A DNA stretch of 64,000 nucleotides from Epilithonimonas hispanica (GCF_003385395.1 NZ_QNUG01000011.1:1-64000), one strand, 5' to 3'. Positions 25,697 to 34,703 are shown, counted from the first letter of the stretch. Made by a program: numbers and translations. Notes: generated by a model from the sequence alone, not told the origin.

Positions 25697-25882
25697 ATGG
25701 AGATTCTCTATTTGATGATTATCTGCAGCGTTTCTTTAGCTGTAATTTTTCTAATAATTTTTATTATTGGAGCAAGAAAAGGACAGTTTGAAGACGATGA
25801 ATCACCTGCAGTCAGAATTCTTTTCGATGACGAGGTGAAGACAGAAAAGGAGACGAAAACTCCTGGAAATAAAAAAGAATAA
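25697..25882 (+). CDS. ccoS: cbb3 oxidase assembly protein CcoS
   Basis: 61 residues from MEILYLMII. One membrane helix (residues 2-24) is followed by the conserved GQFEDDESPAVRILFDDE segment of CcoS (PF03597). It is needed for cofactor insertion into cbb3 oxidase. An earlier in-frame GTG at 25688 lies inside a promoter box and was not used. The next gene starts 15 bp later. Confidence 0.93.
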   Translation: MEILYLMIICSVSLAVIFLIIFIIGARKGQFEDDESPAVRILFDDEVKTEKETKTPGNKKE

Positions 25883-25897
25883 TTGCTATTTGTAGAT

Positions 25898-28183
25898 ATG
25901 GAGACACAAAAATTTAGTTATGACAATGGGATTGTTCGCGCTTTTCTTATTGCGACAGTTGTTTTCGGTTTGACCGGTTTTTTACTGGGTCTTACTGCCG
26001 CGTTGTTATTATTTTATCCTGAGTTACCGGAATTTTTCTTGGGAACAGACGACACAACAATCAACACGCTTAGAAGTGGAGGATTGCAAGGTTTAATTAA
26101 TTCTCAGGGTGCATTTGGATTCGGACGTATTAGAATGTTGCATACAAGTGCCGTGATTTTCGCATTTGTTTGTAATAGTTTTTTCGCGGGAGCTTATTAC
26201 TCTATGCAAAGGCTTTTGAAAACGAGGATGTGGAGTGACACTTTGTCTTGGGTTCATTTCTGGGGATGGCAACTTATGATAGTTGCAGTTGTTATTACCT
26301 TCTTTATGGGGATTAACACTTCAAAAGAATATGCAGAGCATGAGTGGCCAATTGATATTTTGATTACAGTTATCTGGGTCATTTTCGGGATCAATATGTT
26401 TGGAACTATTGCAGTAAGAAGAGTTCGACATTTATATGTAGCAATTTGGTTCTATATTGGAACTTGGGTTGCAATTGCAATGCTTCACATTTTCAATAAC
26501 TTAGAAGTTCCATTATCTTTTACAGGATGGAAATCATATTCTGCTTACGCTGGTGTTAAAGATGCGCTAGTACAATGGTGGTATGGACACAATGCGGTAG
26601 CTTTCGTTCTTACAACTCCGGTTTTAGGGATGATGTATTATTTTGTACCAAAAGCGGCAGACAGACCAGTTTTCTCATACAAACTATCAATTATCCACTT
26701 CTGGTCATTAATCTTCGTATATATCTGGGCTGGTCCTCACCACTTACAATATACTGCGTTGCCAGCTTGGGCTCAGGCAGTAGGAACAGGTTTCTCTATT
26801 ATGCTTATCGCTCCGTCTTGGGGAGGTATGTTGAACGGTCTATTGACGTTGAGAGGAGCTTGGGATAAAGTAAGAGAAAATCCGGTTCTTAAATTCTTCG
26901 TAGTCGCTGTAACTTGTTATGGTATGGCAACTTTCGAAGGTCCACTTTTAGCTACTAAAACAGTCAATAAAGTAGGTCACTTTACAGACTGGGTAATTGG
27001 GCACGTTCACTTAGGTGCACTTGGTTGGAACGGATTTATGGCTTTTGGTGTTATTTATTATTTAGTTCCAGTAATGTGGAGAACCAAACTATGGTCTGTA
27101 AAATTAGCTAACTGGCATTTCTGGTTAGGAACTTTTGGGATTATTTTCTACGCTGTTCCTTTGTATATTTCAGGATTTACACAAGGTTTGATGTGGAAAC
27201 AATTCAATCCAGATGGAACTTTGGTTTACAAAAACTGGTTAGATACTGTAACAGCAATTCTTCCTTACTTCAAAATGAGATTTGTAGGAGGTTTATTATA
27301 CTTCGCCGGAGCAGTTCTTATGGTTGTTAACGTAATTGCAACAGCTAGAAGAGGTTCTTTCCAAAAAGAAGTTTCTGCAGAAGCTCCTGCTTTGGCAAAC
27401 GTAAAAAAAGGAAGAAAAGAAGGAGAAACTTTCCACCTTTGGTTAGAAAGAACACCTCTTTATCTATCAATACTTTCTTTCATCGTATTGGCAATTGGAG
27501 GTTCGTTAGAAATTCTACCTACAATATTTGTTAAAGAAAACGTTCCTACCATTTCTGCGGTTAAACCTTATTCTCCGTTAGAATTAGAAGGTAGAGATAT
27601 CTATATCAGAGAAGGCTGTAATGCATGTCACTCACAGATGATTCGTCCTTTCCGTGATGAGGTTGTAAGATTCAACGGTAAGAATGGGCAATATTCAAAA
27701 GCTGGAGAATTTATCTATGACAGACCATTCCTTTGGGGTTCTAAAAGAACAGGTCCGGATTTGCAGAGAGAAGGTGGTGTAAGACCAGATTCTTGGCACT
27801 TCAAGCATATGTATAACCCAAGATCAACTTCTGCAGGTTCTATTATGCCTAGATATCCTTGGTTGATTGAAAATGAACTTGATAGAAGTAAATCAAAAGC
27901 TAAATTGGAATTGATGAAAAACTCTTTTGATGTTCCTTATACAAAAGCTCAGATTGATTCTATGGATACTTGGATGAACAATCAAGCAAGTGCTATCGTG
28001 AAGAATGTATTCTCTGAAGCTGATGACGTTAAGAAATCTTTCGCAGAGTCTAAAGCTAACAAAGAAAAATCAGGAGAGAAATTCGTTCCTCTAGAGAAGA
28101 GAGAAATAGTAGCATTGATTTCTTATCTACAAAGATTAGGGACGGATATCAAGACTACAGAAGTAAAAACAGCTAGTAATTAA
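25898..28183 (+). CDS. ccoNO: cbb3 cytochrome oxidase, fused subunits I and II
   Basis: 761 residues from METQKFSYDNG. Residues 1-480 are the multi-helix CcoN part with the haem-copper histidine segments (RMLHTSAVIFAF, QWWYGHNAVAF, AGPHHLQYTALP, VIGHVHLGALGWNG). From about 540 comes the CcoO part, membrane-anchored, with one c-type haem site (EGCNACHSQMIRPFRDEV, about 573) and an axial Met later (GSIMPRYPWL). Proteobacteria encode these as two genes; the fusion is the usual Bacteroidota form. It reduces oxygen at low concentration and pumps protons. Confidence 0.96.
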   Translation: METQKFSYDNGIVRAFLIATVVFGLTGFLLGLTAALLLFYPELPEFFLGTDDTTINTLRSGGLQGLINSQGAFGFGRIRMLHTSAVIFAFVCNSFFAGAYYSMQRLLKTRMWSDTLSWVHFWGWQLMIVAVVITFFMGINTSKEYAEHEWPIDILITVIWVIFGINMFGTIAVRRVRHLYVAIWFYIGTWVAIAMLHIFNNLEVPLSFTGWKSYSAYAGVKDALVQWWYGHNAVAFVLTTPVLGMMYYFVPKAADRPVFSYKLSIIHFWSLIFVYIWAGPHHLQYTALPAWAQAVGTGFSIMLIAPSWGGMLNGLLTLRGAWDKVRENPVLKFFVVAVTCYGMATFEGPLLATKTVNKVGHFTDWVIGHVHLGALGWNGFMAFGVIYYLVPVMWRTKLWSVKLANWHFWLGTFGIIFYAVPLYISGFTQGLMWKQFNPDGTLVYKNWLDTVTAILPYFKMRFVGGLLYFAGAVLMVVNVIATARRGSFQKEVSAEAPALANVKKGRKEGETFHLWLERTPLYLSILSFIVLAIGGSLEILPTIFVKENVPTISAVKPYSPLELEGRDIYIREGCNACHSQMIRPFRDEVVRFNGKNGQYSKAGEFIYDRPFLWGSKRTGPDLQREGGVRPDSWHFKHMYNPRSTSAGSIMPRYPWLIENELDRSKSKAKLELMKNSFDVPYTKAQIDSMDTWMNNQASAIVKNVFSEADDVKKSFAESKANKEKSGEKFVPLEKREIVALISYLQRLGTDIKTTEVKTASN

Positions 28184-28196
28184 TATTTAAAATAAA

Positions 28197-28394
28197 ATGA
28201 TTCCGCAAAGTTTTAAAGACATCATCTCCAATGTGGAAAATGCAGGTTTCTTCCAAACTTTGGCAATGATTATCTTCATTCTATTTTTTGTGGTGGTTGT
28301 TTACATCGTAATCAACAGACCAAAGAAATATTATAGCGAAGAAGAAAATGCGCCTTTGGAAAAAGACCACGACGATGACAAATTTACTTTGTAA
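28197..28394 (+). CDS. ccoQ: CcoQ-like small cbb3 subunit
   Basis: 65 residues with one membrane helix (TLAMIIFILFFVVVVYIVI, about 21-39), then INRPKKYYSEEENAPLEKD, the typical acidic tail of CcoQ-type proteins. It lies between the fused catalytic subunit (13 bp) and ccoP (19 bp). CcoQ stabilises the oxidase complex. The assignment rests on size, topology and position. Confidence 0.85.
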   Translation: MIPQSFKDIISNVENAGFFQTLAMIIFILFFVVVVYIVINRPKKYYSEEENAPLEKDHDDDKFTL

Positions 28395-28413
28395 TTAAAA
28401 AAGATATTTAATA

Positions 28414-29298
28414 ATGAAAAGAAGAACACCTGTTTATATTAATATTCTAATCGTTTTAGGATTATTACTTGTAGTTTTCTATATGTTCTCGCAGACATCG
28501 GATTTCTTGTCTACTAGATTTTTCTTGGGAACAGCTTTGATTAGTATCATTGTTGTTTTCATTCAAAATGCTATTGGAGATTTGATTGAAAATGAGAAAT
28601 TCAAAAAATTAACTGATGCTGAAAAAGCAACTTATATATCGGAAAAGCAAGTTCCTTATTTCAAATACCTTTGGAATGGTGCTTTCAAAAGCCAAGGCGA
28701 AAAAGAAGAAAAAGATATCCTTATCGACCATGGTTTCGATGGAATTATGGAGCTTGACAATCAGCTTCCAAAGTGGTGGTTAGGTCTTTTCTACTTTGGT
28801 TGCGCATATTGTGTACTTTATATTTCGTCTTACTTTATGACAGATTTTGCTAATCCTTACAAAGAATACGAGCAAGAATACAGAGAGCAAACTGCTGCTA
28901 TCAATGATTATATGGCGACAGTAACACAACCAACTTTGGAAACTGCAGTTTTCTCAGAAGATAATGTTGAGGCAGGTAAAGCTGTTTTCGAAACTAACTG
29001 TGTTTCTTGTCACGGTGAAGGTGGAAAAGGAGGTATTGGTCCTAACTTGACAGATAATTTCTGGATTAACCAACCTGAGAAAACATTATTCAAAAATATA
29101 TTCTATATGGTTGATAACGGTAGTAAAAATAACCCAACGATGCAGGCTTGGGGTAAAAACGGTGTGGTTTCTGGTTTTGAGATGGAACAAGTTGCGGCTT
29201 ATGTCTATCATATCAACCAAGAACAAGCTCCTATCACACCTGCACAAGGTGGCGCTGCTCCTCAGGGAACAGAAGCAAACTGGGAAAAATCTAAATAA
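28414..29298 (+). CDS. ccoP: cbb3 oxidase subunit III (CcoP), single haem
   Basis: 294 residues. Two N-terminal membrane helices, a FixP_N-type segment (LPKWWLGLFYFGCAYCVLYI, about 128-147), then one cytochrome c domain with CVSCHGEGGKGGIGPNL (about 195) and a methionine ligand near NPTMQAWG (about 243). Proteobacterial CcoP carries two haems; here only one CxxCH is present. The C-terminal tail is Ala/Pro/Gln-rich. It takes electrons from soluble or membrane cytochromes. Confidence 0.94.
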   Translation: MKRRTPVYINILIVLGLLLVVFYMFSQTSDFLSTRFFLGTALISIIVVFIQNAIGDLIENEKFKKLTDAEKATYISEKQVPYFKYLWNGAFKSQGEKEEKDILIDHGFDGIMELDNQLPKWWLGLFYFGCAYCVLYISSYFMTDFANPYKEYEQEYREQTAAINDYMATVTQPTLETAVFSEDNVEAGKAVFETNCVSCHGEGGKGGIGPNLTDNFWINQPEKTLFKNIFYMVDNGSKNNPTMQAWGKNGVVSGFEMEQVAAYVYHINQEQAPITPAQGGAAPQGTEANWEKSK

Positions 29299-29306
29299 AA
29301 ACATAC

Positions 29307-29393
29307 AAAAGAGATTGTCAAGAATATCGTTCTTTCGGAATGATATTTGAGAATAAATAATAGCTATTTATTCTTGGGGCAATCTCTTTTTTT
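29307..29393 (+). terminator. branched hairpin between ccoP and ccoG
   Basis: The outer stem pairs AAAAGAGATTG (29307-29317) with CAATCTCTTTT (29380-29390), followed by more T. Inside are two further hairpins: ATATCGTTC with GAATGATAT (one wobble) and GAATAAATA with TATTTATTC (perfect, 5-nt loop). An alternative pairing CAAGAATA / TATTCTTG excludes the last one. It probably ends or attenuates the ccoNOQP transcript. Confidence 0.7.
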
Positions 29394-29405
29394 ATCTCAA
29401 ATATT

Positions 29406-30860
29406 ATGGGTACAACAGAAAAAAAATACAACGAATCAGAAAGCTGGGTAGTAGAAGCTGAAACATTCCGAGACTCTGTTGGTACAATGGATAATACCGG
29501 GAAAAGAAAATGGGTATTTCCAAGAAAACCAAAAGGGAAATATACCAATTACAGAGTTATTGTAAGCATTCTTTTACTAACCATATACTTTACAATTCCT
29601 TTTCTAAAATTCAACGGCAATCCGCTTCTTTTATTCAATATTATAGAGCGCCAATTCTTCATTTTTGGTCAACCTTTTTATCCTCAGGATTTTTTTATTC
29701 TAGCATTAGGAGCAATAGCTTCATTAATATTCATTATTATTTTCACGGTTGTCTTCGGGAGAATATTTTGCGGATGGATTTGTCCTCAAACTATTTTCTT
29801 AGAAATGATATTCCGTAAGATAGAATATGCTATCGAAGGAGACCGAAATAAACAAATAAGACTTGACAATCAAGCTTGGGATACAGAAAAAATATGGAAA
29901 CGTTCCTTGAAATGGTCTATATTTTTATTGATTTCCATTATCATAACCCACATTATGTTTATGTACATTGTAGGTTATGAAGAGGTTTTCCGCATTATGC
30001 AAGAGGGTCCATTTGCAAAGCCAACCAATTTCTTGGTAATGATAATGTTTACAGCGGCATTTTACTTTGTATTTGCTTGGTTCAGAGAACAAGTTTGTAC
30101 AATGGTTTGTCCGTATGGAAGATTGCAGGGCGTTTTAATTGACAAGGAAACTATCAACGTTTTCTACGATTACAAAAGAGGAGAAAACCGTGCTAAATGG
30201 AAAAAAGGAGAAGATAGAAAAGCGGCAGGAAAAGGCGATTGTATCGATTGTAAACAGTGCGTTGTCGTTTGTCCAACAGGAATCGATATCCGTGATGGTT
30301 TACAAATGGAATGCGTGAATTGCACCGCTTGTATGGATGCTTGTGATGAAGTAATGGTGAAAGTGGGTCTTCCGACTGGATTAGTTCGTTACGCATCAGA
30401 AAAAGAGATTGAAGAACAACAGAAATTCAAGTTCTCTGGAAAGATGAAAGCTTATTCTGTTGTGTTATTAGCGCTTGTTGTTTTCTTAGGTGGATTGTTG
30501 TACAACAGAGGAGAAATGGAAGCTAAATTCCTAAAACCTCCAGGTTCTACTTTCTTCGTAAGAGATGGGAAAATTAATAATACTTACAATTATACTTTCC
30601 TTAATAAGTCTAATGAGACTAAGACTGTTATCATTAAAATTATTGAGCCTGCTAACGGAGAAATATCTTCCAGCGTGGCTTCTAACAAAATTGTACTGAA
30701 AAGAGATGCTATGGTGAAAGGAACAATTACAGTAAGTTTCCCAGAAAGCCAAATCAAACTATCAAAACAAAATCTGGAATTGGGCGTTTACGATATGAAC
30801 GGAGAATTATTAGATTCTTACAAGACTTATTTTGAAGGACCATTCAAATTTCAATTTTAA
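29406..30860 (+). CDS. ccoG: cbb3 oxidase accessory iron-sulfur protein CcoG
   Basis: 484 residues, membrane-bound, thought to reduce copper for cbb3 assembly. It has several membrane helices in the first 230 residues with CGWICPQT (about 121) and CTMVCPYG (about 230), then two 4Fe-4S motifs (CIDCKQCVVVCP, about 280; CVNCTACMDACD, about 303), a last helix (AYSVVLLALVVFLGGLL) and a C-terminal immunoglobulin-like domain. It starts just behind the branched hairpin. Confidence 0.95.
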   Translation: MGTTEKKYNESESWVVEAETFRDSVGTMDNTGKRKWVFPRKPKGKYTNYRVIVSILLLTIYFTIPFLKFNGNPLLLFNIIERQFFIFGQPFYPQDFFILALGAIASLIFIIIFTVVFGRIFCGWICPQTIFLEMIFRKIEYAIEGDRNKQIRLDNQAWDTEKIWKRSLKWSIFLLISIIITHIMFMYIVGYEEVFRIMQEGPFAKPTNFLVMIMFTAAFYFVFAWFREQVCTMVCPYGRLQGVLIDKETINVFYDYKRGENRAKWKKGEDRKAAGKGDCIDCKQCVVVCPTGIDIRDGLQMECVNCTACMDACDEVMVKVGLPTGLVRYASEKEIEEQQKFKFSGKMKAYSVVLLALVVFLGGLLYNRGEMEAKFLKPPGSTFFVRDGKINNTYNYTFLNKSNETKTVIIKIIEPANGEISSSVASNKIVLKRDAMVKGTITVSFPESQIKLSKQNLELGVYDMNGELLDSYKTYFEGPFKFQF

Positions 30861-30870
30861 ATATTAAAGA

Positions 30871-31320
30871 ATGAAAAATCTAAATTGGGGACACGGATTG
30901 ATGATTGCACTAGGTTGTTTCATCCTTTTTATATTATTTCTGATATTCGTCTTTCCGATGGGGAAACAGAATGCAGAAATGATTTCTAATAATTATTACG
31001 AGGAAGAACTTCATTATCAGGATATTATTGATGCTAAAGAAAATGCTGCTAAACTTGAAAAAATCCCTGAATATAAAGCAACTTCCGAAGGTATGATGAT
31101 ATCTTTTCCCGAAACTATAAAAGTGGATGAGAACAAAGTAAATTTCGTTTTATTTCGTACAGATGATTCTAACTTGGATGTCAGAAAAGAAGTTGGTTTG
31201 CAACATAATGTTTTCTTGATTCCTAAAAAAGTGATTTCTAAAGGTTCCTATACTCTGAAACTAAAATGGATAGAGAATAAAAAACCTTATCAGGTAGATT
31301 ACGATATCCTATGGAACTAG
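30871..31320 (+). CDS. ccoH: FixH/CcoH-family protein
   Basis: 149 residues. One N-terminal membrane helix (LMIALGCFILFILFLIFVFP) is followed by NNYYEEELHYQDIIDAKENA, the FixH signature, and an extracytoplasmic beta domain. CcoH interacts with CcoN during assembly. It is 10 bp behind ccoG and overlaps the next gene by 10 bp. Confidence 0.9.
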   Translation: MKNLNWGHGLMIALGCFILFILFLIFVFPMGKQNAEMISNNYYEEELHYQDIIDAKENAAKLEKIPEYKATSEGMMISFPETIKVDENKVNFVLFRTDDSNLDVRKEVGLQHNVFLIPKKVISKGSYTLKLKWIENKKPYQVDYDILWN

Positions 31321-32048
31321 CACTCATCATATCAGCCATTGGATTGGGATTCGCATCCGGATTCCATTGTATTGGTATGTGCGGGCCTATTGCGATTTCT
31401 ATGGGATTGACCAAAAATCAGAAAGCTAATTTCTATCTTCAGAATCTAACTTATCAGTTGGGAAGAATTCTCACCTATTCTTTTCTAGGAGCAGTTCTAG
31501 GAATTATCGGACAAAGTTTTGAGTTGGCTGGATTTCAAAAATATTTAACAGTTTCTGTTGGCGTTTTATTAATTATAATGGCGATTTCATCTTTTGGAGG
31601 AAAAGACTTTGCAGCAAAAATCCCTTTCGTTTCAAGAGCGTTATTGAAGGTCAAAATGCAATTGGGAAAAATCCTGCAACGCCCCGATTACAAATCTCGT
31701 TTTGCCACAGGAATTCTTAACGGATTTTTACCTTGCGGAATGGTTTATATGGCTTTGACTGCATCATTAGCAGCTGGCGGAATTTGGCAAAGTTCTCTTT
31801 TTATGTTCCTTTTTGGATTGGGAACTTTCCCATTTATGTTTGCTGTTGTTTTCTTAGGGAATTTCATCACAACCGCTTTCCGAGTAAAGATATTAAGAGT
31901 CATTCCTGTGATGATGATTATACTTGGTGGATTGTTCGTTCTGAGAGGTTTGGAATTAGGAATTCCTTACGTTTCCCCACATTCCGAGTCATTACACGTC
32001 AATCATTCTAGTGATGGTTTTCATATCGACCATACGAATTGTCATTAA
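31311..32048 (+). CDS. TauE/SafE-like membrane protein with His-rich tail
   Basis: 245 residues, about six membrane helices, DsbD_2-type (PF13386) domain with GFHCIGMCGPIAISMG at about 18-33 and a second cysteine motif, GILNGFLPCGMVYMA, near 137-151. It follows ccoH in many Bacteroidota cco clusters and is thought to move copper or reductant. The last 20 residues contain six histidines and a cysteine (SESLHVNHSSDGFHIDHTNC and a final H), a likely metal-binding tail. The substrate is inferred, not proved. Confidence 0.85.
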   Translation: MELALIISAIGLGFASGFHCIGMCGPIAISMGLTKNQKANFYLQNLTYQLGRILTYSFLGAVLGIIGQSFELAGFQKYLTVSVGVLLIIMAISSFGGKDFAAKIPFVSRALLKVKMQLGKILQRPDYKSRFATGILNGFLPCGMVYMALTASLAAGGIWQSSLFMFLFGLGTFPFMFAVVFLGNFITTAFRVKILRVIPVMMIILGGLFVLRGLELGIPYVSPHSESLHVNHSSDGFHIDHTNCH

Positions 32049-32060
32049 TATTAAGCATAA

Positions 32061-32085
32061 AAAAATCGGCCAAATGACCGATTTA
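32061..32085. terminator. terminator between convergent genes
   Basis: AAATCGG pairs with CCGATTT over an 8-nt loop with A/T runs on both sides. It serves the cco cluster and the convergent secreted protein gene. Confidence 0.8.
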
Positions 32086-32090
32086 ATATT

Positions 32091-32564
32091 TTAGAAAGTA
32101 ACTTCTGCTGTTTCCTTACCTTTTTGGAAATTGACCGTTTTCAAATTTCCTTTGTAAGTGACATTCATAATATTAACCTGCTTTGGAAATTGACCAATCA
32201 ATATGCTGTTTTTGATTTTCAAACTGGAAATATCAGAAACATTTCCTACTTCATAATAGACCCAAACAGATTCTCCGTTGACTTGGCTCCCTGTAAAAGT
32301 CAAAGTCTTAGCAACTCCATTTACGGCTACATCTACATTATTATTAACATATTTTTTTACTTCTGCTTCAAAACCTGCCGTGTTAGGGTCAATTTTTGTA
32401 GCTTGAGAAATATGCGAAGTATTAAGTTTTGTCGTGAATTTCAAGGTTTTGCTTCCGTCAATATAATCGACTTTGGTCATTGATGAAAAGAAATCAAAAT
32501 CTTTGAAACTAAAGAAACTGATGAGCAAAATTCCGAGAGATAATATAAATATAGATTTTTTCAT
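32091..32564 (-). CDS. DUF6702-like secreted or membrane-anchored protein
   Basis: 157 residues, function unknown. A hydrophobic N-terminus (ILSLGILLISFFSFK) acts as signal or anchor, followed by an all-beta domain (TLKFTTKLNTSHISQATKI, GKTVNF-type strands). The general pattern, an early strand followed by a central KYVNNNVDVAVNGVAKTL, resembles DUF6702 proteins of Flavobacteriia, but I cannot confirm this. It is transcribed as a single gene. Confidence 0.7.
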   Translation of the reverse strand: MKKSIFILSLGILLISFFSFKDFDFFSSMTKVDYIDGSKTLKFTTKLNTSHISQATKIDPNTAGFEAEVKKYVNNNVDVAVNGVAKTLTFTGSQVNGESVWVYYEVGNVSDISSLKIKNSILIGQFPKQVNIMNVTYKGNLKTVNFQKGKETAEVTF

Positions 32565-32621
32565 TTTTATACAATTAAATAACTTTTATTGGAGATATAA
32601 GGTCAAATTATATGCCACATA

Positions 32622-33332
32622 TCAGAAATTAACACTTACCGAATATTTATCATAAAAACATTTGATGTGCTCAACTGCATCTTCCGCTGTATCTACCACT
32701 CGGAAAAGCGACAGATCTTGTTCAGCAATCAAACCTTCTTTCAATAAAGTTCCTTTGAACCAATCCAACAATCCACTCCAAAACTCGCTTCCGACCAAAA
32801 CGATGGGGAACTTCCCAATTTTATTAGTTTGAATCAAAGTCAAAGCTTCAGAAAGCTCGTCCAAAGTTCCAAATCCTCCAGGCATAACAACAAATCCTTG
32901 CGAATATTTCACAAACATTACCTTTCTAACGAAAAAATAATCAAAATTGATATTATATCCCTTATCAACATAAGGATTAAAATGTTGTTCAAAAGGCAAT
33001 TCTATGTTAAGACCAATTGATTTCCCGTGTCCGCTAGCTCCTCTGTTACCGGCTTCCATTATTCCAGGACCTCCACCAGTAATCACACCAAAACCAATTT
33101 CTGTAATTTTCTGTGCAATTTCAGAAGCCATTTTGTAATAATAGCTATCTTCTTTTAGTCTTGCAGAACCAAATATGGAAACACAAGGTCCAATACGAAC
33201 CATTTTTTCATAACCATCTACAAACTCAGACATAATCCTGAAAACCATCCAGCTATCTTTTGTAATAGTCTCGTCCCAAGTTTTCTGTCTCAGACTGTCG
33301 TGTAATCTTTTTTCTTCGTCCTGTTGTGTCAT
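32622..33332 (-). CDS. LOG-family Rossmann-fold protein (TIGR00730)
   Basis: 236 residues. The two family motifs are present: GVITGGGPGIMEAGNRGA (about 77-94) and VMPGGFGTLDELSEAL (about 149-164). LOG-type enzymes cleave nucleoside 5'-monophosphates to base and ribose 5-phosphate (cytokinin-activating type); the substrate here is unproved. The start overlaps the upstream nucleotidyltransferase gene by 4 bp (ATGA), so the two are coupled. Confidence 0.92.
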   Translation of the reverse strand: MTQQDEEKRLHDSLRQKTWDETITKDSWMVFRIMSEFVDGYEKMVRIGPCVSIFGSARLKEDSYYYKMASEIAQKITEIGFGVITGGGPGIMEAGNRGASGHGKSIGLNIELPFEQHFNPYVDKGYNINFDYFFVRKVMFVKYSQGFVVMPGGFGTLDELSEALTLIQTNKIGKFPIVLVGSEFWSGLLDWFKGTLLKEGLIAEQDLSLFRVVDTAEDAVEHIKCFYDKYSVSVNF

Positions 33333-34042
33333 CTGAATAATTTTTCTGCTTCTACAATAGATTCCGGCTTACCAACATCAATCAAATTAGCGGTGTGTTG
33401 ATAACCAATAATAATATCTTCTTTCATCAGGTTCAGATATTCATCCATAATAGAGAATTTTCCGGTTCTTGTCAATTTTTCGAATATCTCAGAATTCACA
33501 CAATGGATTCCACTGAAAGCCAATTCTCTTAATTTAAAAATCCCTCCAACCACAGTTTTCTTATTAGTTGTAAGATTTCTCCAGCCTTTAAGATACATCT
33601 TGTCATTGAACATCAATTTTCTGGAACTATCTCTATCGGAAACCGCCAATGTAATCATTCCACCTTTGAGTTCGTGGATTTTTACCAAATTGGTGATATT
33701 CAGGTCTGTCAGGATATCAACATTCATAATTAAGAATGTTTTCTCATTTTCAAGAAATCTTTTAGCGAACAACAATCCGCCACCAGTTTCCAGAAGTTCA
33801 TCCGATTCATTTGAAATTTCTATATTGGCTCCGAAGTTATCATTCTCTGCCAAGAAAGCCAGAATCTGACCTCCAAAATGATGAATATTAATGACAAAAT
33901 CATTGATTCCGTAACTCTGCAGGTATTTGATATTTCTTTCCAAAAGAGTAACATCATTTACTTTCGCCAAAGCTTTTGGATGACTGTCTGTAAAAGGTTT
34001 TAAACGGGTTCCCATTCCCGCAGCAAATAGTAATGCTTTCAT
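33329..34042 (-). CDS. sugar-1-phosphate nucleotidyltransferase (MurU-like)
   Basis: 237 residues from MKALLFAAGMGTRL, which starts directly with the nucleotide-binding loop; the longer upstream frame is not conserved. Signature: GMGTRLKPFTDSHPKALAKV, a metal aspartate in MNVDILTD, and a late GTG-independent beta-helix is absent, so it is the short form. The MurU type makes UDP-MurNAc in cell-wall recycling and is a reasonable guess because of the RapZ-C neighbour upstream. Other sugar substrates cannot be excluded. Confidence 0.88.
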   Translation of the reverse strand: MKALLFAAGMGTRLKPFTDSHPKALAKVNDVTLLERNIKYLQSYGINDFVINIHHFGGQILAFLAENDNFGANIEISNESDELLETGGGLLFAKRFLENEKTFLIMNVDILTDLNITNLVKIHELKGGMITLAVSDRDSSRKLMFNDKMYLKGWRNLTTNKKTVVGGIFKLRELAFSGIHCVNSEIFEKLTRTGKFSIMDEYLNLMKEDIIIGYQHTANLIDVGKPESIVEAEKLFR

Positions 34043-34122
34043 ATTTATAAATGATAAATAATTATTGATGAATGAATTCACTCATCAATTTAATATAATT
34101 ATTTTAAGCTAGCAGCAAAAAT

Positions 34123-34554
34123 CTAATTGCTAGAAGCGGATGATAAATTAAGATGCAACTGTTCGTCGTGATGGATTTTCACTTCTGCATCCGGAAAATT
34201 TTGTCTAATAAATTCAGCCGTTTTGATTGCCGAATAAACCGAGCGATGTTGTCCACCTGTGCATCCAAAGTTGATTTGAAGATTTTCAAAACCTCTTTCA
34301 AGATAATTTGTGATGCTGATAGAAATAAGACTGTGAATTGATTTTAAGAAATTAGGCATTTCTGTTTTATTCTCAAGAAACTCTTGAACTCCAATATCAT
34401 TTCCGGTTTGAGTTTTATATTCTTCAATTCTTCCCGGATTAAGGATTCCTCTGCAATCGAAAACGAAACCGCCTCCGTTCTCTGTATTATCTTTAGGGAT
34501 TCCGCCTTTTTTATAAGAAAAACTGTGAATATCTATTACTAATTTGTTCTGCAT
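34123..34554 (-). CDS. RapZ C-terminal domain protein
   Basis: 143 residues. This is only the C-terminal domain of RapZ (RNase adaptor, senses glucosamine 6-phosphate in Enterobacteria), with FVFDCRGILNPGR near 29-41 and the FGCTGGQHRSVYSA signature near 97-110. The P-loop kinase domain is absent. In Bacteroidota such domains often go with an anomeric sugar kinase and a nucleotidyltransferase. Here the nucleotidyltransferase follows 80 bp downstream but no kinase gene is adjacent. A sugar-phosphate-sensing or binding role in cell-wall recycling is inferred. Confidence 0.87.
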   Translation of the reverse strand: MQNKLVIDIHSFSYKKGGIPKDNTENGGGFVFDCRGILNPGRIEEYKTQTGNDIGVQEFLENKTEMPNFLKSIHSLISISITNYLERGFENLQINFGCTGGQHRSVYSAIKTAEFIRQNFPDAEVKIHHDEQLHLNLSSASSN

Positions 34555-34602
34555 CAACTTTAATTTTCTGTAAAGTTACTTTTTTTAATTTTCTTTGAAA
34601 AA

Positions 34603-34634
34603 TTGATTAATTCTGAATTTTAAATTTAATTTTG
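34603..34634 (+). promoter_or_regulatory. promoter of the lipoprotein gene at 34704
   Basis: A -33 TTG at 34603-34605 and a -7 box TAATTTTG at 34627-34634, 21 bp apart, match the Bacteroidota consensus. The mRNA would start near 34640 with a leader of about 60 nt. Confidence 0.6.
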
Positions 34635-34703
34635 CATATTAATTGATATAAGGGGTTTCAAATCAAACATATTCCTTATTTTTAAAAATAAATCTTACAC
34701 AAA

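Noticed and set aside
25883-25897. TTG-started five-codon extension of the fused ccoNO gene
   Set aside because: It begins directly after the ccoS stop codon and the ATG at 25898 gives the usual N-terminus.
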